This document shows positions 35,401 to 44,624 of a DNA stretch of 64,000 bases, piece by piece. Under the pieces are notes generated by a model. It worked only from the letters and a program-made list of their open reading frames with translations, did not search any database and was not told the DNA's origin. The stretch covers positions 1,054,001 through 1,118,000 of the forward strand of contig CBDFML010000012.1 in NCBI GenBank assembly GCA_965249645.1, written 5' to 3'. A program made the translations under genes and the position numbers. Each line of letters opens with the position of its first letter. The first letter of the stretch is position 1. The DNA comes from CAVOEB01 sp965249645 (GTDB lineage: Bacteria > Pseudomonadota > Alphaproteobacteria > UBA828 > JAPUJA01).

Positions 35401-36307
35401 TCAGGTCCGCGCGGCAATCCGGGCCACCGCGTCGTCGGTGGTCCACAGGGCGTTGGCGATGTAGCGGAAGTTGATGATCGCGGCGAGATAGCCGTCGCCC
35501 TCGGGCAACATGGCCCCCGCCGTTGCGTCGCGCACGACGGCGACCTCGAAGCCCTGTTCGAGAAGCTCGTGCAGGTGAGCCTGAACGCACAGGTTGGCGG
35601 ACATGCCCGCCAGGATAATGCGATCGATGCCGACTTTGCGGAGCTGCAGGACAAGATGGTTCTGCTCGGGGCCGTAGACCTTGTGGGGCGAGGCAATGAT
35701 GGTCTGGCCGTCGAGAATCTGGGCCTTGTACTGGGGCATGAAATCCGCGCCCGAGCCCTCGAAGCCTTCGGTCGAATAGGCGCTCGGCCGGTCGAACATG
35801 CCGATGGCGTGCATCAGCTTTTCAAGCGGCCCGGAAAAGCGCCAGCCATGATCGCTCGGATAGTAATAATGCGGCGAAATGGCAATCGTCATATCCACAG
35901 CCTTGGCGGCGTCAAGCAGGCGGCCGATGTTGGCGACTGTGCCGTTGGCCTTGACGCTGCCGCCCACCGCACCCCAGGTAACGCCGGTGGGATCGAGAAA
36001 ATCGACTTGCGGGTCAGTGATTACCAGGGCGGTCCGCCCATCCACGACCATGTCGCTCGGGGGCAGCATGGGCTCGGCCGGATCGGCGTAGGCATCGACG
36101 TCGCCACCGGCGCGGGCGGGCGTGGGTGAGAGCGCGCCGGCCGCAGCCAGCGCCGCGGCGCCGACGCCTACGGTGCTGCGACGCCCCTGCGCTCAAAAAG
36201 CCGCGCCGGTCGATGCCGTGGGAACAGCCGCATGGGTCGTCGGGGATATCTTGCGATACTGCGGGGCAGGAACGCCCGGATGACGGCGCTTGACCCTTCT
36301 CGGTCAT
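35401..36307 (-). pseudogene. Isochorismatase-family hydrolase with frameshifted Tat signal
   Basis: The hydrolase body (222 aa from an internal ATG at 36069) has the family Asp in ALVITDPQVDFLD, the Lys near HKVYGPEQ and the cysteine in LAGMSANLCVQ. Upstream, the proper start at 36307 (after AGAGG) encodes a Tat leader with GIDRRGFLSAG, and the continuing leader STVGVGAAALAAAGAL is found in another frame. The shift lies at about 36178-36181 (one base too many between GCG and AGC). As written, an exported enzyme cannot form, though a cytosolic form from 36069 might. Sequencing error is possible. Confidence 0.7.
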
Positions 36308-36448
36308 GATGAACCTCTCGCAAAGGAATGGATTAAAGCCTCAACCTGCCATCCTATACGATCCGACGCTCTACACAATTGTGTGAACTCGGGGCCGCGG
36401 CGCTGCCACCATTTGACGGGAGGCAAGGCCGTGCGCCATCATCCCGCC

Positions 36449-36952
36449 ATGACCGCAACCCCGGACGACCTGTTCGAGCGGCTCGCCACGCTCGGGATCG
36501 CCACCACGACCACCGACTATCCGGCCCACACCACGGTCGAGGAGGGCATCGCGCTGCGCGGCGAAATGGCCGGCATGTTCACCAAGAACCTGCTGCTGCG
36601 CGACAAGAAAAAGGCCCTCTACCTGCTCTCGATCGAGGAGCGCCGCGAGGTCGACCTCAAGAGCCTGCGCCGCCAGATCGGGGCGCGCGGCCGGTTGGGC
36701 TTTGCGCCACCCGAGATCATGACCGATCTGCTGGGCATAGAGCCCGGAGCGCTCACCCCTTTCGCGCTGCTCAACGATCCTGACCGGCTGGTTACCCCGG
36801 TGCTCGACGCCGTGCTGTTCACGGCGAAGCAGGTGAATTTTCACCCGCTGGTGCAGACCGGCAGCACGGGCATCGCGCCGGACGACCTGGTCGCCTTCCT
36901 GCGCAGCGACGGCCACGAGCCGGTGATCGTCGATTTCGACGTCGAGCCGTGA
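36449..36952 (+). CDS. YbaK/ProXp-type aminoacyl-tRNA deacylase
   Basis: A 167-aa trans-editing enzyme that hydrolyses mischarged tRNA, most like the ProXp-ala/PrdX group. Family signs are TKNLLLRDKKKALYLL, GARGRLGFAPPEIM and LGIEPGALTPFALLND with the GxxxP loop. The ATG at 36449 is chosen because the frame upstream is not family-like. The GTG start of the next gene overlaps its stop. Confidence 0.88.
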   Translation: MTATPDDLFERLATLGIATTTTDYPAHTTVEEGIALRGEMAGMFTKNLLLRDKKKALYLLSIEERREVDLKSLRRQIGARGRLGFAPPEIMTDLLGIEPGALTPFALLNDPDRLVTPVLDAVLFTAKQVNFHPLVQTGSTGIAPDDLVAFLRSDGHEPVIVDFDVEP

Positions 36953-37995
36953 GACGGCGCACGCGGCTTTGGGCGGCGCTGGCCGTGGCCGCCGCCGCGC
37001 TGCTCGGACTGCCCGCCCCCGCCCCCGCGGAATCGGTGCTCCAGGTACTGACCTGGGAGGGCTACACCGATCCCAGCTTCACCGACGCGTTCGAAAACGA
37101 GACGGGGTGCCGGGTGCGCACCATCGTGGTCGGGCGGAACGACGATTTTTTCTCACGCCTGCTCGCCGGAGTTGGCGATTTCGACCTGGTTTCGCCCTCG
37201 ATCGATACCACCTCGCTGCTGGTCAAGCTCGGCCTGATCGAGCCCATTGTGGCGAGCTGGGTGTGGCGCTTTCCCGAGATCTACCCGGCGCTGCGGGAGC
37301 ATCCGGGGATCCAGGCGGACGGCGAGCTGTGGGCGGTGCCGTTCGCCTGGAGCCCGATCACCCTGCTTTACCGCACGGACAAGGTGGCTGAGCCGCCTGA
37401 TAGCTGGGACGCGTTGTGGGATCCGGCCTACGCCGGCAAGATCGCGCTGTTCGACGACAAATCGTCGCTCTACATGACTGCGCGGCTGCTGTTCGGGCGC
37501 GATACCGCGGCGTTCGACCTCGACGACGCGGCGCTCGGCGCGGTGCGCGACAAGCTCACTGCCCAGAAGCCGCTGTTGCGCAAATACTGGGGCAGCGCCA
37601 CCGAGCTGATCAGCTTGTACATAACCGGCGACGTGTGGATTTCGGACAGCTGGGGCCGGGTCGAGGGCCCGTTACGCGAACAGGGCCTGCCGATGGCAAG
37701 CGTCGTGCCGCGCGAGCGGGCCAACGCCTGGGCAGATGCCTGGCAGATCGTGCGCGGCGCGGAAAACCTGGACTGCGCCTACGCCTGGCTGAACTTCAGC
37801 CTCTCCGCCGAAGCCCAGTGCGGCATGCAGGCGGTGACCGGATATTCCGGCACAAACCCGGTGGCGCTCGCCAGTTGCACCGAAACCGGGCCGCTGCCCG
37901 ATGCGGCCCAGATTGCGGAGTATGTGTTCTGGCGCGAGCCGAACCGGCTGCTTCACTACATCGATAGCTGGACCGCGATCAAGGCGGCGGAGTAA
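36949..37995 (+). CDS. ABC transporter substrate-binding protein, PotD type
   Basis: A 348-aa receptor starting at GTG 36949, overlapping the deacylase stop. It has a Sec-type signal (LWAALAVAAAALLGLPAPAPA), unlike the two Tat-exported receptors elsewhere in the window. Family segments are VLTWEGYTDPSFTDAF, SWDALWDPAYAGKIALFDD and LDCAYAWLNFSLSAEAQ. No permease or ATPase is close, so it is an orphan receptor. Confidence 0.87.
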   Translation: MRRRTRLWAALAVAAAALLGLPAPAPAESVLQVLTWEGYTDPSFTDAFENETGCRVRTIVVGRNDDFFSRLLAGVGDFDLVSPSIDTTSLLVKLGLIEPIVASWVWRFPEIYPALREHPGIQADGELWAVPFAWSPITLLYRTDKVAEPPDSWDALWDPAYAGKIALFDDKSSLYMTARLLFGRDTAAFDLDDAALGAVRDKLTAQKPLLRKYWGSATELISLYITGDVWISDSWGRVEGPLREQGLPMASVVPRERANAWADAWQIVRGAENLDCAYAWLNFSLSAEAQCGMQAVTGYSGTNPVALASCTETGPLPDAAQIAEYVFWREPNRLLHYIDSWTAIKAAE

Positions 37996-38003
37996 ACCGG
38001 GTC

Positions 38004-38210
38004 TTAGTTCCGGCCCCGCCAGCCCACAAGACGCAGCAAATCGGACCAGAAATATCCCACGGCCGTAAACGCGCCGACCACGAAGAAATGCACGATCGCC
38101 GAGCCTTCCATGCCGCCGAGATCAACGAAAGCGAAATCGACGAGCACGCCGACCCCGAAACCCAGGAAGACACTAAACGGAATGACCTTGCGATTCGGCT
38201 TTTCCACCAT
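38004..38210 (-). CDS. Small membrane protein, 68 aa
   Basis: A short protein with two likely membrane helices (PFSVFLGFGVGVLVDFAFV and IVHFFVVGAFTAVGYFW), a basic N-terminus MVEKPNRK and an RGRN end. I do not recognise the family. It reads with ratA, 20 bases downstream of it. Confidence 0.6.
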   Translation of the reverse strand: MVEKPNRKVIPFSVFLGFGVGVLVDFAFVDLGGMEGSAIVHFFVVGAFTAVGYFWSDLLRLVGWRGRN

Positions 38211-38230
38211 CCTCTCACCTCTCGTAGCGT

Positions 38231-38722
38231 CTAGGCGCGGCCCCGCCCTTCGGCAGCACCGCCGCGTTCTGCCAGGGCACGGTCCGATCCGGGCGTGCCG
38301 TAAAGCGTGCGTGCACGTCTCTCGAAGGCCCTGACCATGCGGTGGACCGCCTCAGTGAACAAGGCCCCGATCAGTGCCTGGAGCAACGCCGAGCGGAACT
38401 CGAAATCGACGTAGAAGTCGATCAGGCAGCCCTCGGGCCGATCCTCGAAACCCCAGCGATTTTCCAGATGGCGGAACGGCCCGTCGGTGTAGACGACGTC
38501 GATGCGCTCAGGCCGGGCGAGTTCGACCCGTGACGTGAAACGCTCCCGGAACATATTGAAGCCGATCACCAGATCGGCGTGGAGCACATCGCCCTCGCGC
38601 GAGGTAATCCGCGCGCCGCGGCACCAGGGCAGGAATTCAGGGTAGCGATCGACCGCAGCAACGAGATCGAATATCTGCTCCGCGCTGTAGGGCAAAACGC
38701 GCTGCTCGGCATGGCTGGGCAC
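38231..38722 (-). CDS. ratA: START-domain coenzyme-Q-binding protein (RatA/Coq10 family)
   Basis: A 163-aa member of the polyketide-cyclase/START fold. The N-terminus HAEQRVLPYSAEQIFDLVAAVDRYPEFLPWC is diagnostic, as is the helix near FEFRSALLQALIGALF. It probably chaperones ubiquinone for respiration; RatA toxin activity is an E. coli finding. It follows lipA, as usual in alphaproteobacteria. Confidence 0.93.
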   Translation of the reverse strand: MPSHAEQRVLPYSAEQIFDLVAAVDRYPEFLPWCRGARITSREGDVLHADLVIGFNMFRERFTSRVELARPERIDVVYTDGPFRHLENRWGFEDRPEGCLIDFYVDFEFRSALLQALIGALFTEAVHRMVRAFERRARTLYGTPGSDRALAERGGAAEGRGRA

Positions 38723-38736
38723 CGGATTTCGCCCCC

Positions 38737-39657
38737 CTAGCCTTCCGCGAGACGGGCGGTGCGGGCCTCGCGAAGTCGCGCGAAATCCTCGCCTGCGTGG
38801 TAGGACGAGCGGGTCAGCGGGCTCGCCGAGACGAGCAGGAAGCCCTTGGCCCGCGCCCGGGCGGCGTAGTCGTCGAACTCCTCGGGGGGCACGAAACGGA
38901 TCACCTCGTGGTGGCGCGCGGTGGGCTGGAGATACTGGCCGATGGTGAGAAAATCGACGTCGGCCGCGCGCAGATCGTCCATCACCTGATGGATCTCCTG
39001 CGGCTCCTCGCCCAGCCCGACCATGAGACCCGATTTGGTGAACATCGCCGGGTCGAGCCGCTTGACCGTGTCGAGCAGGCGCAGCGAGTTGAAATAGCGC
39101 GCCCCCGGGCGAACCGAGGCGTAAAGCCGGGGCACGGTTTCGAGATTGTGGTTGTAGACGTCGGGCTTCGCTGCGACGACGGTTTCGATGGCGCCGTCCT
39201 TGCGCAGGAAATCGGGGGTCAACACCTCGACGGTCGTGGCGGGCGAGCGCTCGTGCAGCAGCGTGATACAGCGAGCGAACTGGTCGGCGCCGCCGTCGTC
39301 GAGATCATCGCGATCGACGGAGGTGATGACAACATGCTCAAGACCGAGCTCGGCCACCGCGTCGGCCAAGCGCTCGGGCTCGTGGGGGTCGATCAAATCG
39401 GGCTTGCCGGTCTCGATATTGCAGAACGCGCAGGCGCGGGTGCAGACGCTGCCCAGGATCATCACCGTCGCATGGCTCTTGGCCCAGCACTCGCCGATGT
39501 TGGGGCAGGCCGCCTCCTCGCACACGGTATTGAGCCGCAGTGCGTGGATGGTCTTGCGGGTCCTGGCGAATTCGGGCGAGTTGGGCGCCTTGACGCGAAG
39601 CCATTTCGGCTTGGGCCGGTGTAGCGGGTTGCGGGCGGAGGGAGCCGTCTCGGTCAT
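38737..39657 (-). CDS. lipA: Lipoyl synthase
   Basis: A 306-aa radical-SAM enzyme that inserts sulfur into octanoyl groups on E2 and GcvH. The auxiliary cluster cysteines (CEEAACPNIGEC) and the radical-SAM CTRACAFC are intact, and the C-terminal RSSYHAGEDF motif is present. It lies directly after lpd, whose partner E2 it lipoylates. Confidence 0.98.
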   Translation of the reverse strand: MTETAPSARNPLHRPKPKWLRVKAPNSPEFARTRKTIHALRLNTVCEEAACPNIGECWAKSHATVMILGSVCTRACAFCNIETGKPDLIDPHEPERLADAVAELGLEHVVITSVDRDDLDDGGADQFARCITLLHERSPATTVEVLTPDFLRKDGAIETVVAAKPDVYNHNLETVPRLYASVRPGARYFNSLRLLDTVKRLDPAMFTKSGLMVGLGEEPQEIHQVMDDLRAADVDFLTIGQYLQPTARHHEVIRFVPPEEFDDYAARARAKGFLLVSASPLTRSSYHAGEDFARLREARTARLAEG

Positions 39658-39660
39658 GGT

Positions 39661-41067
39661 CTAGATGTGGAGGACCCGGCCGTAGGCGTCAAGCACCGCC
39701 TCGTGCATCGCCTCGGAAATCGTCGGGTGGGGGAAGATGGTTGCCATCAACTCGGCCTCGGTCAGTTCAGCTGTGCGCGCAATGGTGTAGCCCTGGATCA
39801 GCTCGGTAACCTCCGGCCCGATCATGTGGGCACCCAGCAGTTCGCCGGTTTCGGCATCGAACACGGTCTTGACCATCCCGTCCTCGTCGCCCAGCGCGAT
39901 CGCCTTGCCGTTGCCGACGAACGGAAAGCGCCCGACCTTGACATCGTGGCCGGCCTGCTTGGCTGCCGCCTCGCTCAGGCCAACACTCGCGACCTGGGGC
40001 CGGCAATAGGTACAGCCGGGAACCTTGGTCGCATCCAGGGGATGCAGGCCCTCGAGGCCCGCGATCTTCTCGACGCAGAGCACGCCCTCATGCATGGCCT
40101 TGTGCGCAAGCCAGGGCGGACCGCACAGGTCGCCGATGGCGTAGACGCCGGGCTCGCCGGTCGCCATCCGGGGGTCGGTTACGACGTGGCCCTTCTCGAC
40201 CACGACATTCGTGCCCTCGATCCCGATCGTCTCGACGTTGCCCGTGATGCCGACGGCCAGGATGACCTTATCGACGGAAATCTCGGCGCCCTTGCCCCCG
40301 TCCTGCGGCGCGATGGTGGCCGTCGCACCCGTGGCCGAAAGCTTCAAACCCGAGACGCTGGCACCGGTGTGAATTGCGAGGCCCTGTCTTTCGAAGGCTT
40401 TAAGCGCGAGCGCGGAAATCTCCTCGTCTTCGACAGGCAGTATGCGCTCGAGCAGCTCGACCACGGTCACGTCTGCACCCATGTCGGAATAGAAACTCGC
40501 GAACTCCATGCCGATGGCGCCGGAGCCGATGACCAGCAGCGAGGCGGGGATCGCCTCGGGCACCATCGCCTCCTTGTAGCTCCAGACGGTCTTGCCGTCG
40601 GGCGCCAGATCGGGCAAGGCGCGCGCTCGCGCACCGGTGGCAAGGATGATGTTCCTGGCTTCGAGGGTGGCGATGTCCTTGCCGTCTTTTGCGACCGCAA
40701 GCTTGCCCGCGCCGGCGAGCCGGCCCTCGCCGTCGACGACGGTGATCTTGTTTTTCTTCAACAGGAAGCCGACGCCCTTGGAGAGCTTGTTCGCGACCTT
40801 GCGCGAACGCTTCACGACCGCGGTCGCGTCGTAGGCGACGTTATCGGCGGAGAGGCCGAAATCGCCCAGATGGTCGAGCAGGTGGCGAATCTCGGAAGCC
40901 CGGAGCAGCGCCTTGGTCGGAATGCAGCCCCAGTTAAGGCAGATACCGCCCAGGTGCTCGCGTTCGACGAGGGCGGTCTTCATGCCTAGCTGGGTGGCGC
41001 GGATCGCCGCGACATAGCCGCCCGGCCCGCCGCCGACGACAATCAGGTCGAATTTCGTGTCGGCCAT
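39661..41067 (-). CDS. lpd: Dihydrolipoamide dehydrogenase (E3)
   Basis: About 468 aa from the ATG at 41067 (MADTKFDLIVVGGGPGGYVA). The redox cysteines are in GGICLNWGCIPTKALL and the His-Glu pair in FPHPTISEAMHEAV. It reoxidises the lipoyl groups of the pyruvate dehydrogenase complex and possibly of other complexes. It lies 11 bases after pdhC. Confidence 0.97.
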   Translation of the reverse strand: MADTKFDLIVVGGGPGGYVAAIRATQLGMKTALVEREHLGGICLNWGCIPTKALLRASEIRHLLDHLGDFGLSADNVAYDATAVVKRSRKVANKLSKGVGFLLKKNKITVVDGEGRLAGAGKLAVAKDGKDIATLEARNIILATGARARALPDLAPDGKTVWSYKEAMVPEAIPASLLVIGSGAIGMEFASFYSDMGADVTVVELLERILPVEDEEISALALKAFERQGLAIHTGASVSGLKLSATGATATIAPQDGGKGAEISVDKVILAVGITGNVETIGIEGTNVVVEKGHVVTDPRMATGEPGVYAIGDLCGPPWLAHKAMHEGVLCVEKIAGLEGLHPLDATKVPGCTYCRPQVASVGLSEAAAKQAGHDVKVGRFPFVGNGKAIALGDEDGMVKTVFDAETGELLGAHMIGPEVTELIQGYTIARTAELTEAELMATIFPHPTISEAMHEAVLDAYGRVLHI

Positions 41068-41078
41068 GACGGGGCCCC

Positions 41079-42365
41079 CTAAAGCAGCATCGCGAGCGGA
41101 TCCTCGATCAGGGTCTTGAACGCGCCGAGGAAGCGCGCGCCCACGGCGCCGTCGACCACCCGGTGATCGCACGAGAGGGTACAGCTCATTACGGTGGCGA
41201 CGCCCAGTGCGCCATCGACCACGACCGGGCGCGGCTCGCCGGCGCCGACCGCGAGGATGGAGCCCTGAGGCGGGTTGATGATCGCGTCGAACTGCTTGAT
41301 GCCGAACATGCCGAGGTTGGAGATGGAAATGGTGCCGCCCTCGTATTCATGTGGTTTGAGCTCCATTGGCACGGCGCGGGCGCGCGTGGCCAGGTCTTTC
41401 ATCTCGGCGGATATCTGCGCCAGCCCCTTGGCGTCGGCGTCGAAGATGATCGGCGTGATCAGCCCGTCTTCCATCGCCACGGCGACCGAGACGTCGACCG
41501 AGTTGTGCATGAGGATGGCGTCGTCGGTCCACGACGCGTTGGCCTCGGGCACCCTGCGCAACGCAAGTGCTGTGGCGCGGATGATGAAATCGTTGACCGA
41601 GAGCTTTTCGACATCGTCCCGGGCGTTGAGTTCGGCGCGGGAACTGAGCAGCTTGTCCAGCGTGCAATCGAGCGTGAGGTAGAAGTGGGGCACGGTCTGC
41701 TTGGACTGGAGCAGGCGTTTCGCAATGCCCTTGCGCATGGGCGTGTGGGGAATTTCGGTCGCGCCCTCGCGCGAGGCGCGTACTGCCGCCGGTGCAGGGC
41801 GCGGTGTCTTCGCGGCTGTCTGCGCCGCGGGAGCGCTCGCGGCCCCGCCCGACACTATTGCGGTCTCGATGTCGGCCTTGACGATCCGCCCGTTGGGCCC
41901 GCTGCCTGAAATTGCCGCGAGGTCGAGCCCGGCCTGCGCCGCCATGCGTCGTGCGAGCGGGCTCGCCTTGATCCGGTCGCCCGCCTCGCGCGCCGGGGTG
42001 GCAGGCGCCGGCGGTTCGGACGCGGGCGCGGCGGCTGCGGGCGCCGGGGCGGACGCTTCCGCCGGAGCTGCAACGGGAGCGGGTGCGGATAAATCCATGC
42101 CGTCGAGCGCGCTTGCATCCTCGCCCTCCTCGAGCACGACAGCGATGATCGCGTTAACGGGGACATTCTCGGTGCCCTCGGCGACGACGATCTTCGCGAG
42201 GGTGCCATCGTCGATGGCCTCAAGCTCCATAGTCGCCTTGTCGGTTTCGATCTCGGCAAGGACGTCGCCGGCCGCGACGGTGTCGCCCTCCTTCTTGAAC
42301 CACTGGCCCATATTGCCCTCTTCCATCGTGGGCGAGAGGGCGGGCATGGTGATCTTGACGGGCAT
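41079..42365 (-). CDS. pdhC: Pyruvate dehydrogenase complex E2, dihydrolipoamide acetyltransferase
   Basis: About 428 aa from the ATG at 42365. There is one N-terminal lipoyl domain with the modified lysine in EIETDKATMELEA, then an Ala/Pro-rich linker, a subunit-binding domain (ASPLARRMAAQAG to GRIVKADIE), and the catalytic domain ending SCDHRVVDGAVGARFL, which holds the active-site His. It passes acetyl groups to CoA. Confidence 0.97.
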   Translation of the reverse strand: MPVKITMPALSPTMEEGNMGQWFKKEGDTVAAGDVLAEIETDKATMELEAIDDGTLAKIVVAEGTENVPVNAIIAVVLEEGEDASALDGMDLSAPAPVAAPAEASAPAPAAAAPASEPPAPATPAREAGDRIKASPLARRMAAQAGLDLAAISGSGPNGRIVKADIETAIVSGGAASAPAAQTAAKTPRPAPAAVRASREGATEIPHTPMRKGIAKRLLQSKQTVPHFYLTLDCTLDKLLSSRAELNARDDVEKLSVNDFIIRATALALRRVPEANASWTDDAILMHNSVDVSVAVAMEDGLITPIIFDADAKGLAQISAEMKDLATRARAVPMELKPHEYEGGTISISNLGMFGIKQFDAIINPPQGSILAVGAGEPRPVVVDGALGVATVMSCTLSCDHRVVDGAVGARFLGAFKTLIEDPLAMLL

Positions 42366-42390
42366 GGTGCTTCTCCTTCCGTCCGCGGCG

Positions 42391-43374
42391 CTATTCGACG
42401 TAACAGGCGTCGCGCGCGGCCTGGACGATCTGCTCGGGCTGCGGCAGGGCCAGGTGCTCGAGATTGGCAGCGTAGGGCATGGGCACGTCAGCGCCGGCGA
42501 CGCGGACAACGGGCGCGTCCAGGTCGTCGAACGTGTGTTCCATGGCGATGGCGCCGATCTCGGCGCCGATTCCCGCAAAGCCCCAGCCTTCCTCGACGGT
42601 GACCAGGCGATGGGTGCGCCGGACCGACGCCAGGATCGTTTCGCTATCGAGCGGGCGAATGCTGCGCAGGTCGATCACTTCCGTCTCGATGCCTTCGCCC
42701 GCCAGGGTTTCGGCGGCGACGAGCGCGTGGCCGACCATGCGGGAAAACGCGACGATCGTGACGTCTTCGCCGGGCCTCAGCACCGCGGCCTCGCCGATGG
42801 GCACAAGATGATCGTCGCCGTCGGGAACCTCGAAGCTCTGGCCGTAGAGCAACTCGTTTTCAAGGAAGACGACCGGGTTCGGATCGCGGATTGCGGATTT
42901 CAGCAACCCCTTGGCGTCGGCGGCGGAATAAGGAGCAACGACCTTGAGGCCGGGAACCTGGCCGTACCAGCTCGCGTAACACTGGGAATGCTGGGCCGCG
43001 ACCCGCGCGGCCGGGCCGTTGGGGCCGCGAAAGACGATCGGGCAGCTCTGGACGCCGCCGGTCATGTAGAGGGTCTTGCCCGCCGAGTTAACGAGCTGGT
43101 CGATCGCCTGCATGGCGAAGTTGAAGGTCATGAACTCGACGATGGGGCGCAGGCCCCCGAAGGCCGCGCCAACGCCGATGCCGGCAAATCCGGCTTCGGT
43201 GATCGGCGTGTCGACGACCCGCGCCGGGCCGAACTCGTCGAGCAAGCCCTGGCTGATCTTGTAGGCGCCCTGGTATTCCGCGACCTCCTCGCCCATCAGG
43301 AATACGAGAGGGTCGGCGCGCATTTCTTCGGCCATGGCGTCACGCAGCGCCTCGCGGACCGTGAGTGTGGCCAT
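42391..43374 (-). CDS. pdhB: Pyruvate dehydrogenase E1 beta subunit
   Basis: A 327-aa beta subunit beginning directly with the transketolase-like domain (LTVREALRDAMAEEM). It lacks the N-terminal lipoyl domain found on this subunit in many alphaproteobacteria. GEEVAEYQGAYKISQGL and the C-terminal domain (IRPLDSETILASVRRT) are standard. Confidence 0.97.
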   Translation of the reverse strand: MATLTVREALRDAMAEEMRADPLVFLMGEEVAEYQGAYKISQGLLDEFGPARVVDTPITEAGFAGIGVGAAFGGLRPIVEFMTFNFAMQAIDQLVNSAGKTLYMTGGVQSCPIVFRGPNGPAARVAAQHSQCYASWYGQVPGLKVVAPYSAADAKGLLKSAIRDPNPVVFLENELLYGQSFEVPDGDDHLVPIGEAAVLRPGEDVTIVAFSRMVGHALVAAETLAGEGIETEVIDLRSIRPLDSETILASVRRTHRLVTVEEGWGFAGIGAEIGAIAMEHTFDDLDAPVVRVAGADVPMPYAANLEHLALPQPEQIVQAARDACYVE

Positions 43375-43393
43375 GGCGTTCTCCCCCGCCCCG

Positions 43394-44422
43394 TCAGACC
43401 GCGTGCATCACGTCGGTCCAGAGCTCGGCGGGATCGGGCTCGGGTTCGGACTGGGCATAATCGGCGGCCTCGGCGACGGCCGTCTTGACCGCGCGATCGA
43501 CCTCCTTGAGCACTTCTTCGGTGGCATGGCCCTCGTCGAGCAGGCGCGTACGCACCATGTCGATGGCGTCGTGTTCGTGACGGACCTTGCTGACTTCTTC
43601 CTTGCTCCGGTATTTCGCCGGATCGGACATGGAATGGCCGCGGTAGCGATAGGTCATCATCTCAAGCAGCACTGGCCCCTTGCCTTCGCGGCAATGAAGC
43701 GCGGCCTCCTCGATCGACTGCTTCACGGCGAGAATATCCATGCCGTCGACCTGATGGCCCGGAATGCCGAACGCGGTACCGCGCTCGAACATCTCGGTAC
43801 CGGCCTTGGACCGGGCAATCGATGTGCCCATCGCGTACTGGTTGTTCTCGATAACGAAAATTACCGGCAGCTTCCAGAGCGAGGCCATGTTGAAGGCTTC
43901 GTAGACCTGACCCTGGTTGGCCGCACCTTCGCCGAAACAGGCGGCACTGACCTTGCCGTTTTTGAGATATTTATGGCTGAGCGCGAGGCCGACGCCAAGC
44001 GGCACCTGGGCGCCGACGATGCCGTGACCGCCGTAAAAGGCGCGCTCCTGGTCGAACATATGCATCGAGCCGCCCTTGCCCTTGGAGACGCCGCTAGCGC
44101 GCCCGGTCAGCTCAGTCATCACGGCACCGGGGGCGACGCCGCGCACGAGCATGAAACCGTGACAGCGGTAGCCCGTGATGATCGAGTCGTCGCCACGCAG
44201 GCCGTGCTGAATGCCCGTGCAAACCGCCTCCTGGCCGATATAGAGGTGGCAAAAGCCACCGATCAGCCCCATGCCGTAGAGCTGGCCCGCCTTTTCCTCG
44301 AAGCGGCGGATGGTGAGCATCTCGCGGTAGTAGCCGAGCAATTCGTCGCCGCTCGCGGGAAGACGGGCGTCTTCCCCTGGCGTTGCCGTCTTCGAGCGCG
44401 ATTTCCGCCTGTTTGTCGCCAT
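43394..44422 (-). CDS. pdhA: Pyruvate dehydrogenase E1 alpha subunit
   Basis: About 342 aa from the ATG at 44422 (MATNRRKSRSKTATPG). The thiamine diphosphate motif is FGEGAANQGQVYEAFNMA through IENNQYAMGT, and the active-site HGIVGAQVPLG is present. It leads pdhA-pdhB-pdhC-lpd-lipA-ratA. Its normal upstream neighbour ftsB is about 6.5 kb away, beyond an IS-bounded segment, so pdhA must use a promoter in 44423-44624 or in the IS. Confidence 0.96.
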   Translation of the reverse strand: MATNRRKSRSKTATPGEDARLPASGDELLGYYREMLTIRRFEEKAGQLYGMGLIGGFCHLYIGQEAVCTGIQHGLRGDDSIITGYRCHGFMLVRGVAPGAVMTELTGRASGVSKGKGGSMHMFDQERAFYGGHGIVGAQVPLGVGLALSHKYLKNGKVSAACFGEGAANQGQVYEAFNMASLWKLPVIFVIENNQYAMGTSIARSKAGTEMFERGTAFGIPGHQVDGMDILAVKQSIEEAALHCREGKGPVLLEMMTYRYRGHSMSDPAKYRSKEEVSKVRHEHDAIDMVRTRLLDEGHATEEVLKEVDRAVKTAVAEAADYAQSEPEPDPAELWTDVMHAV

Positions 44423-44532
44423 ATCTGATACCGCTTTCGCGCGCGCGGGGTGCCCGATCGATTGCCGCTCGTCACCGTGCGAACAAGCTAGCGCGGATCG
44501 ACGCCCTCGGGCAAGCACGGGACGAGGATTCT

Positions 44533-44546
44533 CTTAGCCTGCTAAG
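44533..44546. promoter_or_regulatory. Palindrome upstream of pdhA
   Basis: CTTAGC and GCTAAG face each other with a 2-base gap, 111 bases before the pdhA start, in a 202-base AT-richer spacer. It could be an operator or part of the pdh promoter. No ligand or protein can be named. Confidence 0.35.
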
Positions 44547-44624
44547 TAACCCTCTCCTGTGTATCAAGGATTTAGGCCGTTATCGGTTAACAGAAGATTA
44601 AAGTTGAAGGGCACCTTTTAACTA

